Positions 17,901 through 25,168 are shown, numbered from the stretch's first letter. The stretch is DNA of 64,000 bases from Nocardia tenerifensis NBRC 101015 (GCF_000308715.1 NZ_BAGH01000351.1:16003-80002); one strand, 5' to 3'. The notes: generated by a model from the sequence alone, not told the origin. Program-made: numbers and translations.

Positions 17901-18275
17901 CGCGATCGGCCACGCATGCTTCCGACACTGCGTGGCCCCGCCGACGACCTGCTCACCGTCAACTTCAGTCCGGCGACCGATCGGGTCGTCGCGGGCGGAT
18001 CCAACGGTGGCGCATGGGTGTGGAATATCGAAAATATCGACGCCCCAGCGCTTTATGCCGAGTTGCGCGCGTACAACGGTCGGGTCAACGACGCCGGATA
18101 CGGTCTCGGCGGCCGCATCCTGGTCGGCGCGGGCCCCGACAAGGTGCTACGCATCTGGGCGACAGATCCGGAATCCGTTGCGGCGGCGCTGTGTTCGAGC
18201 GGGACCAGCCAACTGACGCACGAGGAATGGGAGCGCTACCTCGCGACGATTCCCTACCAGGGTTTGTGCCCGTGA
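14952..18275 (+). CDS. Membrane protein with Lon-protease-like (S16) domain and WD40 repeats
   Basis: 1107 aa. Residues about 1-350 are cytosolic; within them GPSMGAAMA (Ser257) and VGYYGEKLKAA (Lys307) match the Ser-Lys catalytic motifs of Lon-type S16 proteases (GPSAG and VGGxxEKxxAA in Lon). No AAA+ ATPase motif is visible. One transmembrane helix follows at about 362-385 (MALLAFGLVVVVTVGGAAL). The segment DPAVAQLMALAAYRLDPT is the neck seen in actinobacterial STAND-WD40 proteins. From about 455 to 1080 there are at least ten WD40-type repeats with LWD/VWN-type ends, presumably extracytoplasmic and forming one or two propellers. GTG 14952 overlaps the preceding stop. A sensor that couples ligand binding outside to regulated proteolysis inside is the simplest model (inference). 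Confidence 0.72.
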   Translation: MTENHSGEDFFADRRPPVQAERQQRRVELTGKEQQWLEICRNAVLAGPEATAQLLSADDNAALRDNPTHLSAARASKALAVALTTQDLSCADVAAAIQPLIEHADRAGLVSTDLQLIDPRLPLVTEAEPLSTIIRYLLVGDGGKRARGFERVRGFTLLLALEFAGRPLKTRHHAQTTVLVEVGGCGKTATLHLRHLADGPVGLHPDPATMLFLEADQELVDSFAQAWRCSRGVGKACVVWSVIQDHGVPATILRGPSMGAAMAVCLDDLLPRPRTGRWRWRELDPHSSVTAGLDGLALTRVGYYGEKLKAAQAAALRVIVAKSELDRVRDIAPAGFGESVRGAATVPEAIKCTRRNYNRHAFGMALLAFGLVVVVTVGGAALVNARLDAQAAEQEAQRTRTESHSRLIASAASDFRPTDPAVAQLMALAAYRLDPTVKARSALLDSTAVPTPGRFITGAAETVAVVDPVAGRWVCSIGGDGVLRLSSTSHYSTVLAQRTVSGRATALAVDRTGSTLAVALAGAVHVMDIVDGQQLRPRAEIAVDGVVRSVAFGGRGTHLVVGTDRQEIQRWDIGATPPRVLAPLRATSGDVIVTFNAAGDLLVTGDAQGELRLWDYTDPQTEPALRVSHPADSGTEAQVHALAVSPDGTTFAVGGRNDRVALWRISAGEPRWLRDLTGFRSYVNDVSFSADGRSLAAGSSDNTTRVWNLTTVSDSVAPPEPAVLPDPAIVSSVEFTPDGRTLVTAGTDGVLRFWPRPGPILPASTTVVFQTWWDRAGTRMLSGTGASDPTTHHWDFTDPAAPRQFPGLPTPDGLRNSGAAAFSLDGRLAAVGTTTGHVHLWDVGVPESPRRRGAPFAAVEKIVAAMTFDPSGSVLAVASQDHDIVTLWDVTGPDTPVRIGDIDSGPGLPTMLAYAPQGDLLAIATSDDRVLLWDVTDPRHPRPRPPLTDLGGRDVLSVAISRDGRLLAAGDADHSVHLVDITDRDRPRMLPTLRGPADDLLTVNFSPATDRVVAGGSNGGAWVWNIENIDAPALYAELRAYNGRVNDAGYGLGGRILVGAGPDKVLRIWATDPESVAAALCSSGTSQLTHEEWERYLATIPYQGLCP

Positions 18276-18323
18276 ACCGATAGCGGCAGGGCCTGGAGCG
18301 CAACGAATGCGCTGCTCGCTCGT

Positions 18324-18358
18324 CTCATCATCGATCGCCTTCCACGATCGACGATGAG
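18324..18358 (+). other. Hairpin touching the ribosome binding site of the next gene
   Basis: Arms at 18324-18337 and 18345-18358 pair over 14 positions with one mismatch around a 7-nt loop. The last three bases of the 3' arm belong to the GAGGAG ribosome binding site of the gene at 18368. A smaller AGCGCA/TGCGCT hairpin precedes it at 18297-18313. The structure could be an attenuator or partial terminator between the large WD40 gene and the small exported-protein genes. Confidence 0.5.
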
Positions 18359-18367
18359 GAGCTCACT

Positions 18368-18661
18368 GTGCTGCGACACGGCCCCGCCGACACCGCCGTC
18401 CTGGCCCACCCTTACCTCGACGACGTATCGGTCATCTGCGTAGCCGTCGTCGCCGTCATGGCGCTGGCTCTGCTCGGTTTCCTGCTCTTCCTCCGCTGGG
18501 GACGCAAGATCCTCGACAGCCACGGCGTCAGCGGCCTCGCGGGAGCCGTGGAGCTGGTGAAGGCGTGGCCCAATCCGTTCGACTTCGTCCCGAGTCTGTT
18601 GACCATCGCATCCAGCGCCGACCAGAAGGAGACCGAAACCGACACCGCTCAGACACCTTGA
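18368..18661 (+). CDS. Small single-pass membrane protein of unknown function
   Basis: 97 aa. One strong hydrophobic helix at about residues 20-43 (VICVAVVAVMALALLGFLLF) is followed by a basic stop-transfer (RWGRK) and a polar C-terminal half rich in Glu/Asp/Thr, so N-out/C-in is likely. GTG start with a strong GAGGAG. No family recognised. It lies between the Lon-like/WD40 gene and a DUF2690 exported protein on the same strand, with a hairpin over its ribosome binding site. Confidence 0.7.
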   Translation: MLRHGPADTAVLAHPYLDDVSVICVAVVAVMALALLGFLLFLRWGRKILDSHGVSGLAGAVELVKAWPNPFDFVPSLLTIASSADQKETETDTAQTP

Positions 18662-18731
18662 CCCACAAGGCATTTCGCCGACAGCACCGCAACAACCACC
18701 CGAATCATCTCTCCGAAAGCAGATACCTCCG

Positions 18732-19181
18732 ATGTCCTCTCATCGACTCTTCCCCCGGCCGTTCTCGTTGGCCAAGCTGATCCTCATCGCAGCCGCTGCG
18801 GCGGTGATGGCACTCGGCGGCCAACTCCTGCACGTCCCACAGGCACAGGCAGTCACGTGTTATGGCGACTACTGTTCAGGCCAGGATCCCTTCGCGTCCG
18901 GCTGCGCCGCAGACGCCCATCTCGAAGACGGTGCGTCCGTTTATGGGTCGTACGGTGAGTCGTACGTTCAACTGTGGTGGTCCGCCACCTGTAAGACGAA
19001 CTGGGCCACCGCCAACCACTACGCCCCGTCCATCAAGGCTGTGCAGGACACCGGCTACGAGCAGGGCTACGGCGGTTTCGACGGAGCCCAGTCCTGGTCG
19101 AAGATGATCTATTCGCCCGTGCACCACGTGAAGGCGGTTATTTCTGGCGCTTGGGGGGTTACCCAAACCACCTACATCTGA
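18732..19181 (+). CDS. Secreted DUF2690 protein
   Basis: 149 aa. A long signal peptide (hydrophobic LAKLILIAAAAAVMALGG) is cleaved after AQA at about residue 40. The mature protein begins TCYGDYCSGQDPFASGCAADA and continues with YVQLWWSATCKTNWA: the paired cysteines and the C-x-G-x-x-C/GC-x-x-DA/C-x-x-WA pattern are those of DUF2690, a small disulfide-bonded domain common in Streptomyces and Nocardia exported and membrane-regulatory proteins. The role of the domain is unknown. It is the last gene of the cluster; a 17-bp hairpin follows 18 nt after its stop. Confidence 0.82.
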   Translation: MSSHRLFPRPFSLAKLILIAAAAAVMALGGQLLHVPQAQAVTCYGDYCSGQDPFASGCAADAHLEDGASVYGSYGESYVQLWWSATCKTNWATANHYAPSIKAVQDTGYEQGYGGFDGAQSWSKMIYSPVHHVKAVISGAWGVTQTTYI

Positions 19182-19199
19182 TCCGAATCGCTATGCGAA

Positions 19200-19234
19200 C
19201 GATGGGTCCTGGTTGTGACAACCAGGACCCATCG
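19200..19234 (+). terminator. Strong hairpin terminator after the DUF2690 gene
   Basis: A perfect 17-bp inverted repeat (arms 19200-19216 and 19218-19234) centred on one base, just downstream of the DUF2690 stop. There is no U-run, as is common for actinobacterial terminators. It separates the plus-strand cluster from the convergent pentapeptide gene and can act on both strands. Confidence 0.8.
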
Positions 19235-19322
19235 CTATCCGCTTACTCCATGGCGATCGGTGACTGCGGATGTGACAAGGGAGACTCAGGGAAAGCCTCG
19301 CTACCGAGCCCCCGCATCAGAG

Positions 19323-20387
19323 CTATCGCGAGACCGGCGGCCGGAAACCACTGGGCCACTTCGTATTAACCGAATACTTGATCTCGCCCCAATGAGCACC
19401 CGCGATGACAGCATCGGTCAGATCGGCATCGGACAAGTCCGCTCCGGTGAAGTCAGCGGCGGCTAGATTCGAACCAGTGAGCAGTGCGCCGATGAGCGAG
19501 GCATGACAGAGATTGGCACCCGCAAGGTTTGCACTCGTCAGATCGGTGCCGTCCATCGTTGCCCGCTCCAGTTGTACCTCTCTCAGATTCGCGTTACCCA
19601 GGTTCGATCGGCGGAGGTCAGCGCGGTTCAAATTCGCCTGCGCCAGCAGAAAATTGCCGAGATCACACCCGATGATCACCGATCGCTCGACGACTGTGTA
19701 AGCGGTCGACCATGACTTCTCTTCGTCAGAACTATTTCGCCGGTCAGCGATCAGACGAAGTATTGTCCGCCGGACGTCCCGCTCGGCGAGTTCGACCATC
19801 GTCGGTTCCTCACCGCCCACCTGCCCGGGCCATGGCCCACGGAGGTACAGGCGTAAGAGGTTGATGCACACCTGCCGTTCGTCATCGTCACCGAAGGCGT
19901 GCCAATCATCGGCTAACGAACTCAGCGCATAGACACCGCCGAGGCGAACCGCTGCCGAATCATGCGCGACCTGGTTGACGATCGTCGCATAGCGCTCTCG
20001 TAACGCGGACTCGCGCGCTCGCCGGCTGTCATCTCGATACCTCTCACGCTCACGGTCCGCATCTTCCCGATGATGAGCATCGAGCAACACCCGGGTCCGT
20101 TGGCCGTTCGCATAGGCGAGAACACCAGCGATCATTGCCCCCAGCCCAGCGAACGCAGTTGCGAGCGGCTGCGCCGTAACCTTCCAGAACTCCGAAGAAG
20201 AGGGCACTACGAGCGCTATAGCAAGAATGACACCGCCGAGCCCTAGGACAGCAACGGCCGCCAGCATCCTGATGTTGCGAGTTGATCTGGGCGACCGCCA
20301 CCGCCAATCCGGGCTCACGCAGTGAGATTTACCACTTGCCCAGCGAGTTGGAGATCGAACGTACCGATGATCATGGGCAGCCCCCAT
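19323..20387 (-). CDS. Membrane-anchored pentapeptide-repeat protein
   Basis: Up to 354 aa. Two hydrophobic helices (about MLAAVAVLGLGGVILAIALV and ATAFAGLGAMIAGVLAYA) are followed by a highly charged coiled-coil stretch (HHREDADRERERYRDD), a helical region, and a C-terminal right-handed quadrilateral helix made of A(D/N)Lxx repeats (ANLNRADLRRSNLGNANL onward). This architecture recurs in actinobacteria and is thought to be a membrane scaffold; a function is not established. The start is uncertain: ATG 20387, GTG 20318 and ATG 20268 are all in frame, and none has a good ribosome binding site. Confidence 0.8.
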   Translation of the reverse strand: MGAAHDHRYVRSPTRWASGKSHCVSPDWRWRSPRSTRNIRMLAAVAVLGLGGVILAIALVVPSSSEFWKVTAQPLATAFAGLGAMIAGVLAYANGQRTRVLLDAHHREDADRERERYRDDSRRARESALRERYATIVNQVAHDSAAVRLGGVYALSSLADDWHAFGDDDERQVCINLLRLYLRGPWPGQVGGEEPTMVELAERDVRRTILRLIADRRNSSDEEKSWSTAYTVVERSVIIGCDLGNFLLAQANLNRADLRRSNLGNANLREVQLERATMDGTDLTSANLAGANLCHASLIGALLTGSNLAAADFTGADLSDADLTDAVIAGAHWGEIKYSVNTKWPSGFRPPVSR

Positions 20388-20460
20388 TTGTCGTCACATA
20401 TCCCGATAAACCGCCGTCGGGGTACCAACCTCCGCACCACTGCGCCGGGACGGCGCCAGA

Positions 20461-21333
20461 CTACGGGCACCGACCACTCCCGGCCGCGCCGCTGAGGAAT
20501 TCGGTCAGCAGGGGGGCGAGGAGGTCCGGGCGGTCGAGGGGGATGATGTGGCCGCAGTCTTGGAGTACGTGCTCGGTGAGGGTGTCGGTGATCGGGCGTA
20601 GTTGGTTGGCCAGTGCGTCGCCGACGGGGCGGGCGCCGATCGCCATGGTCGGGACGGTGAGGCGGGTGGCGGCGACGGCCTGGCGGATCTGATCGGCGGT
20701 CTCGGGCATCGCCCGGTAGTGGGCGAAAGCGCATCGCAGGGCGTCGGGGCCGGTGTATGCGCTGGTGAAGGCGTCGCGGATGGCCGGGGGCACGCCGCGG
20801 CCTCGGGTGCCGATGGACAGGAACCAGTCGATGTAGTCGGATTCGTTTCCGAGAAGGACTTTTTCGGCCAGGCCCGGCACGGCGTGGAGGCCGAACCACC
20901 ACGGTGGGCCACCCGCGAGAAAGGCTTCGGCGCCGGGCAGCGGGCCCAGGACGGCTTCCATGAGGACCAGGCGCGAGACGCGGTCCGGTCGCCGCATTGC
21001 CAGTAGGAAGGCTGCGGTCGCTCCCAAATCCATTGCGACAACGGCGGCCCTCGTTTCGCCGAGGGCATCCAGTAGGGCTTCCGCGTCGGTGGCGAGCGTG
21101 CCCGCGTCGTAGCCGCCGGGTGTGCGGGTGCTCGCGCCGAGCCCGCGCAGGTCGGGCGCGATCACCCGATGATGTTGCGCGAGTGGGCCGATCACCTCGC
21201 GCCACACCTGCCAGGTGTGTGGGAATCCGTGCAGCAGCAGGACCGCTGGACCCGTGCCGGCGATGGCGGCGGTGATATCGATGCCGTTGGCCGTGATCTG
21301 CCGCACGGCGATGTCAGGTTGTTCCCTGGCCAT
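20461..21333 (-). CDS. Alpha/beta hydrolase, epoxide-hydrolase/dehalogenase-like
   Basis: 290 aa. HGFPHTWQVW forms the oxyanion loop near residue 35. The nucleophile elbow is VVAMDLGATA, with Asp rather than Ser, as in epoxide hydrolases and haloalkane/fluoroacetate dehalogenases; the C-terminal CGHIIPLDRP supplies the His. A cap domain with PPWWFGLHAVPG lies between. GGAGG precedes the ATG. Which of the two reactions it catalyses is open; the lid Trp pair and the fluoroacetate-dehalogenase-like WWFGLH stretch favour dehalogenase/epoxide chemistry. It is divergent from an HxlR regulator across a short inverted repeat and is probably under its control. Confidence 0.85.
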   Translation of the reverse strand: MAREQPDIAVRQITANGIDITAAIAGTGPAVLLLHGFPHTWQVWREVIGPLAQHHRVIAPDLRGLGASTRTPGGYDAGTLATDAEALLDALGETRAAVVAMDLGATAAFLLAMRRPDRVSRLVLMEAVLGPLPGAEAFLAGGPPWWFGLHAVPGLAEKVLLGNESDYIDWFLSIGTRGRGVPPAIRDAFTSAYTGPDALRCAFAHYRAMPETADQIRQAVAATRLTVPTMAIGARPVGDALANQLRPITDTLTEHVLQDCGHIIPLDRPDLLAPLLTEFLSGAAGSGRCP

Positions 21334-21343
21334 TCGAGCCTCC

Positions 21344-21360
21344 AGTTACCTATGGTTACT
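21344..21360. promoter_or_regulatory. Inverted repeat between hydrolase and HxlR regulator
   Basis: AGTTACC-TAT-GGTTACT, two 7-bp arms with one mismatch, 10 nt upstream of the hydrolase ATG and about 70 nt upstream of the HxlR start. Position and symmetry suit binding by the dimeric HxlR-type regulator encoded next to it. Confidence 0.5.
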
Positions 21361-21427
21361 ACGTGAACATAAGTAAGCTGCGGCAACCTGCCAAGACGGC
21401 ACTTTCGACACAGGTGGTGAGCTCGAG

Positions 21428-21817
21428 GTGACTGCCCCGACCGGCGAACGCCCCCGCGGCGATCTGTTCTCTCCGGCGTGCCCGACCCGTCGCCTCCTGG
21501 ATCGGCTGGGCACCAAATGGGTATCGATGGTGGTCAAGTTGCTGGCCGAGGCCGCGCCGGGCGAGGTGCGCTTCGCCGAACTCCAGCGGCGCATGCCCGG
21601 CGTTTCACAGAAGATGCTGTCGGTGACGCTGCGCGACCTGACCCGCGACGGGCTGGTCGACCGCCGCGTCGAATCCACGGTGCCCCCGCGGGTGCACTAT
21701 CGACTCACCGAGCTGGGGCTGTCCCTCGAGGTTCCGCTGGGCGCCCTGCGCGCCTGGGCGCAGGATCACATGGCCGAGATCGACGCGGCGCGCGACACCG
21801 CCGCCGCGCGGGATTGA
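21428..21817 (+). CDS. HxlR family transcriptional regulator
   Basis: 129 aa, single winged-helix domain. CPTRRLLDRLGTKWVSMVVK is the typical HxlR opening with its conserved Cys, followed by FAELQRRMPGVSQKMLSVTL (recognition helix) and a wing ending VPPRVHYRLTELG. These proteins sense redox or small electrophiles, or act as simple activators/repressors of nearby enzymes. GTG start. It is divergent from the alpha/beta hydrolase with an inverted repeat between, so that gene is the likely target. Confidence 0.92.
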   Translation: MTAPTGERPRGDLFSPACPTRRLLDRLGTKWVSMVVKLLAEAAPGEVRFAELQRRMPGVSQKMLSVTLRDLTRDGLVDRRVESTVPPRVHYRLTELGLSLEVPLGALRAWAQDHMAEIDAARDTAAARD

Positions 21818-21846
21818 AGCCGCCGTAGCGGAAGTTGTCTGCGCGG

Positions 21847-22212
21847 TCAGACGCGCGCCGTGGAGTCGGATCGGTGCGCCGGGGCGGTGAGGAGATGGTC
21901 CAGGTGAGCACTCGACCATCCGCACAGTCCGTGGATCGTCTGCACGAGCCCCTCCCCGGCCGCGGTGAGGTGGTAGTCGACGCGCGGGTTGGCGGTGCGG
22001 TGGTCGAATCTGGTTATCAGACCGTGGTTTTCGAGTTCACGCAAAGTCTGGGTGAGCATTTTGTAGCTGATGCCCTCGACGGCACGGTGTAATTCGCGGA
22101 ACCGATACCGGCCTGCCGCGATTTCCTCGAGCACCCGCAGACCCCACTTCGTCGACACCGCGGCGAAGACTCGCCAGGCAACCTCACGCCCGAGTTGTTC
22201 CGCATCCCGCAT
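21847..22212 (-). CDS. HxlR family transcriptional regulator
   Basis: 121 aa winged-helix protein: FAAVSTKWGLRVLEEIAAG, RFRELHRAVEGISYKMLTQT and a wing RTANPRVDYHLTAAG. The usual N-terminal Cys is absent, so a cysteine switch is unlikely. The ATG at 22212 has GAGGTGAGCGG upstream; a TTG two codons earlier is possible. It is divergent, across about 67 nt, from a VOC protein, a common target of HxlR regulators. It is a distinct paralogue of the HxlR gene at 21428, with which it is convergent. Confidence 0.9.
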   Translation of the reverse strand: MRDAEQLGREVAWRVFAAVSTKWGLRVLEEIAAGRYRFRELHRAVEGISYKMLTQTLRELENHGLITRFDHRTANPRVDYHLTAAGEGLVQTIHGLCGWSSAHLDHLLTAPAHRSDSTARV

Positions 22213-22279
22213 CGACAACCACCGCTCACCTCGAAGTGCGTACTGCCGGTCCCGGCAATCCCACAGTAGCTTCGCCGAC

Positions 22280-22654
22280 GTGCAGATATTGAAGACCTAC
22301 GCCCGCCTGTTCGTCGCCGATCTCGACACCGCCCTACCGACCTACGAGAAACTCGTCGGCACCCCCGCCGACCTCCGATTCCCCTTCGAACAAGCCGAAC
22401 TAGCCGCCATCGGCGACTTCCTCCTCATCGCAGGCTCACCCGAACACACCGACCGATTCCGCACCACGATCGGCCCGGTAATCGTCGACGACCTGAACCA
22501 GCTGATCACCGAACTCACCGCAGCCGAGGCCACCCTCACCGCCGGCCCCCTCCACAGCGAAACCGGCCGCTTCGCCTACCTACGCCACCCCGACGGAACA
22601 GAGGTCGAGTACGTGGAATGGTCACCAGAGGTGCGCACCCGGGTGCTCGCTTAA
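22280..22654 (+). CDS. VOC (glyoxalase/bleomycin-resistance fold) protein
   Basis: 124 aa, the size of a two-module VOC domain. It opens with LKTYARLFVADLDTALPTYEKL and ends RFAYLRHPDGTEVEYVEW, the final strand that usually supplies a metal-ligand Glu. VOC proteins include dioxygenases, isomerases and drug-binding proteins; this one cannot be assigned to a reaction. GTG start at 22280. It is divergent from an HxlR regulator that probably controls it. Codon use is rich in C-ending codons like the neighbouring 22.3-22.6 kb region. Confidence 0.82.
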   Translation: MQILKTYARLFVADLDTALPTYEKLVGTPADLRFPFEQAELAAIGDFLLIAGSPEHTDRFRTTIGPVIVDDLNQLITELTAAEATLTAGPLHSETGRFAYLRHPDGTEVEYVEWSPEVRTRVLA

Positions 22655-22750
22655 CACAGCCGTCCCAGGCATTTTCCCGACGTGTCACACAGCTGTTTCC
22701 CAGGTCATAGCGGGACTGGAATACCCCGGGCGAACTGACCGTTGAACACC

Positions 22751-22885
22751 CTGTCGACGTCCGGACAGCCCCGGGCCTCACCCCTTAGTCGCTCAGAGCG
22801 ACCACTCGCCGAGAGGCGCTTGTGGGACGTCGACCTCGAAGTCGGAAGACTCGAAGCCGCCAAGCGCAACCGCTTGGCGGCTTTT
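22751..22885 (+). ncRNA. Candidate structured small RNA
   Basis: Four consecutive hairpins on the plus strand: CTGTC/GACAG at 22751-22768, GTCGCTC/GAGCGAC at 22788-22802, CGCC-GAGA-GGCG with a GNRA loop at 22807-22818, and an intrinsic terminator at 22856-22885. There is no overlapping gene. A short transcript ending at this terminator would look like a bacterial sRNA; it could also be just the 3' trailer of the VOC mRNA. I do not recognise a known RNA family. Confidence 0.3.
22856..22885 (+). terminator. Rho-independent terminator with U-tail
   Basis: GCCGCCAAGCG, a CAAC loop, CGCTTGGCGGC and then TTTT: an 11-bp perfect GC-rich stem with a U-run on the plus strand. It lies 200 nt after the VOC stop. 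Textbook U-tailed terminators are uncommon in such high-GC DNA, so it marks the end of a real transcript. Confidence 0.85.
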
Positions 22886-23216
22886 CGGCGTTCAGTCGTC
22901 GATGTCGGACACGGTCTGGCCGAGCACGGATCGTCACCGAATCCTCGCAAACGCCTGAACAATCGATCGCTGTCCGAGTATCCTCGATATCGCGAAGCTC
23001 AAAGGGTCTGTGCGACAACATCTTCCGCACGCTTCGCTGCTGATATCACCTGTCGCGCCATCCCCGTTTCACCTACACCATTCTGCGTTGCGCAAGCCGT
23101 AAAGATGCACCCGCACGTGCTCGATGTTCTTCCTCGCGCGAACACACGGGCGGCCGGGCCGTATGCCCGGCCGGCGGAAATCCTTCGGAACGAACCAGAT
23201 CGGGAAGGAACGGAAA

Positions 23217-24899
23217 ATGCCGGAATCCAGCTCGAACCAAACCAGCTTTCTGACCGAGGAGCAAGAGAACCAAGCCCTGGAGGTCGGGCACGCCCTGTTG
23301 ACCGGCGATGTCGGCACGACCCCCTCGGTCCTCGCCGGAGATATCGCCGAGGTGCGCAACAACTGCACCTTGGGAGCGGCGCGAATTCCCGTGACCACCA
23401 AGGACGACCACGGCCGAGACGTCGAGCTCGACGCCTTCGCCGCGGCACCCCTGCTCGGCCGCACGCACCCCGTCGTCATCCTGCCCGCCGGGCTGACCAA
23501 GATCGGCTGGAAGATGTACTACGGCGCCATTGTGCGGCTGCTGCTGCGCGGCTACGCGATCGTCGCGTACAGCGAACGCGGCCTGGGGGATTCGACCGGG
23601 CAGCTGACCGTCGCCGGGCCCGAGGACATCACCGACGCCCGCGAGGTCATCGATTGGACGCTGGGTCAAGACAATCTGCGCGCCGACCCCGGCAACATCG
23701 GGATGCTCGGCCTGTCCTACGGCTCGGGCATCAGCCAGCTCACCGCACTCGCCGACCCACGGGTCAAAGCCGTTGTCGCCTTGAGCACATGGGCGGACCT
23801 GGGCGAGGCGCTCTACGACAACTCGACCCGGCACATGAAGGCCGCAAGGGAACTCGCCGAAGTCAGCACCGAGCCCAGCGCCGGATTGACCAAGGTGCTG
23901 GAGAACTTCGAGAAAAACGAGAACATCGACGAGGTGCTGACCTGGGCGCGGGACCGCTCCCCCGCCCACAAACCGGCGGTCGAGGGACATTACGCGCCCA
24001 CGTTCTTCACCACCTACTGGCACGAGACGATCTTCCCGGCGAACCAGCTGCTCGACTATATCGATCGTTATCCCGGTCCGAAGCGGGTGGACAGCGCCGT
24101 CGGTGACCACGGCGCGGTCGACGTCCTCGGCACGGCCACCGGCATCCCCCAGCGCACCCCCGACGCGGGCTACGCCTGGTTCGATCGTCACTTGCGCGGG
24201 ATAGACAACGGCATAGACCGCGACGGCATCCTGCACACCGAAACCATGCACACCTTCGCCATCTCCACCGCCCCGGACGTGGCGACATGGTCGAAGACGC
24301 CACAGCGCCTGTTTCTGGTCGCCCCCACCGACGAGGAAGCCGACGGCCTGTTGGAGCCGACCCAGCCGACGTCCTACCTGCAAAGTTTCCAGGCCGGAAC
24401 CCAACAGGTCCAAATGACCTCGGCGCTGATCTTCGGCGGCTGGCGCGAGCGCTTCGGCTTCCCGGACCACCAGTCACTGGCAGCGGTGAAACGCCGCGAG
24501 GCCGCGGTGTGGAAGATCCCATCCCTCTTCACCGAAGCCCAGCACATCGCAGGCATCCCGACAATGCGGCTGACCGTCACCCCACCGGACAAAACCATCA
24601 CCCTCATCACCTACCTCTTCGACCACAACCCCGCCGCCGACACCCTCACCCTCATCACCCACGCCGCCACCACCCTCGACACCCTCGAACCGGCCCCGAC
24701 CGACATCACCTTCCGGCTCCAAGCCGCCGACTACCACGTCCCAGCCGACCACCAACTCGTCCTGATCACCGATACCCGAGACCCCCTCTACGACGACGGC
24801 CACACCATCACCACGGGCGCCGTCGAACTGTCCGACGTAAAAGGCCCTGCCTACCTGGACATCCCGATGATCCCGAGTCCGCGAGCCTTCGCCTCCTGA
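23217..24899 (+). CDS. CocE/S15-like alpha/beta hydrolase
   Basis: 560 aa. The catalytic fold carries the nucleophile Ser167 in MLGLSYGSG and YSERGLGDS upstream, as in the X-Pro dipeptidyl-peptidase/CocE esterase family; a beta-rich C-terminal domain (TMRLTVTPPDKTITLITYLF) matches the jelly-roll that closes these enzymes. Family members cleave acyl esters or X-Pro peptides. No signal peptide is evident, so it is probably cytosolic. The ATG at 23217 follows GAAGGAACGGAAA. It stands alone, with an upstream 330-nt leader and a hairpin terminator downstream. The C-terminal quarter uses almost only C-ending codons. Confidence 0.85.
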   Translation: MPESSSNQTSFLTEEQENQALEVGHALLTGDVGTTPSVLAGDIAEVRNNCTLGAARIPVTTKDDHGRDVELDAFAAAPLLGRTHPVVILPAGLTKIGWKMYYGAIVRLLLRGYAIVAYSERGLGDSTGQLTVAGPEDITDAREVIDWTLGQDNLRADPGNIGMLGLSYGSGISQLTALADPRVKAVVALSTWADLGEALYDNSTRHMKAARELAEVSTEPSAGLTKVLENFEKNENIDEVLTWARDRSPAHKPAVEGHYAPTFFTTYWHETIFPANQLLDYIDRYPGPKRVDSAVGDHGAVDVLGTATGIPQRTPDAGYAWFDRHLRGIDNGIDRDGILHTETMHTFAISTAPDVATWSKTPQRLFLVAPTDEEADGLLEPTQPTSYLQSFQAGTQQVQMTSALIFGGWRERFGFPDHQSLAAVKRREAAVWKIPSLFTEAQHIAGIPTMRLTVTPPDKTITLITYLFDHNPAADTLTLITHAATTLDTLEPAPTDITFRLQAADYHVPADHQLVLITDTRDPLYDDGHTITTGAVELSDVKGPAYLDIPMIPSPRAFAS

Positions 24900-24906
24900 T
24901 CCCTGG

Positions 24907-24937
24907 CCGGACCGGTCCGCACCAAGGACCGGTCCGG
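24907..24937 (+). terminator. Hairpin terminator after the CocE-like gene
   Basis: CCGGACCGGTCC and GGACCGGTCCGG form a perfect 12-bp stem with a 7-nt loop, 8 nt after the CocE-like stop codon. No U-run follows. Confidence 0.8.
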
Positions 24938-25168
24938 TGCGCGGTCGCGGAATCAATACAGCCACCTGGAGCACTTCGGGCCGTCGAGACAAGCGGCCCA
25001 CTCCCGCACGCCGACCTGCTCGATGTGCTTCGCACAATGCCGGCACGCCACCGGACGCCGCGGCGGTCACAACGGTCATCTGCGTCGCCGGAAGATCAAC
25101 GGGCCGAGATCGTTTCCGCTTCAGCGAAGCACTCATAATGCCGATTCGAGCGAATACCGGTCGGGTGA

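Larger units (their letters stand above)
22655..23216. other. Intergenic stretch with hairpins and an intrinsic terminator
   Basis: 562 nt without a convincing gene. Its first half contains three small hairpins and a U-tailed terminator (listed separately). The second half (22886-23216) shows nothing recognisable beyond the presumed promoter and leader of the CocE-like gene. Confidence 0.6.
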
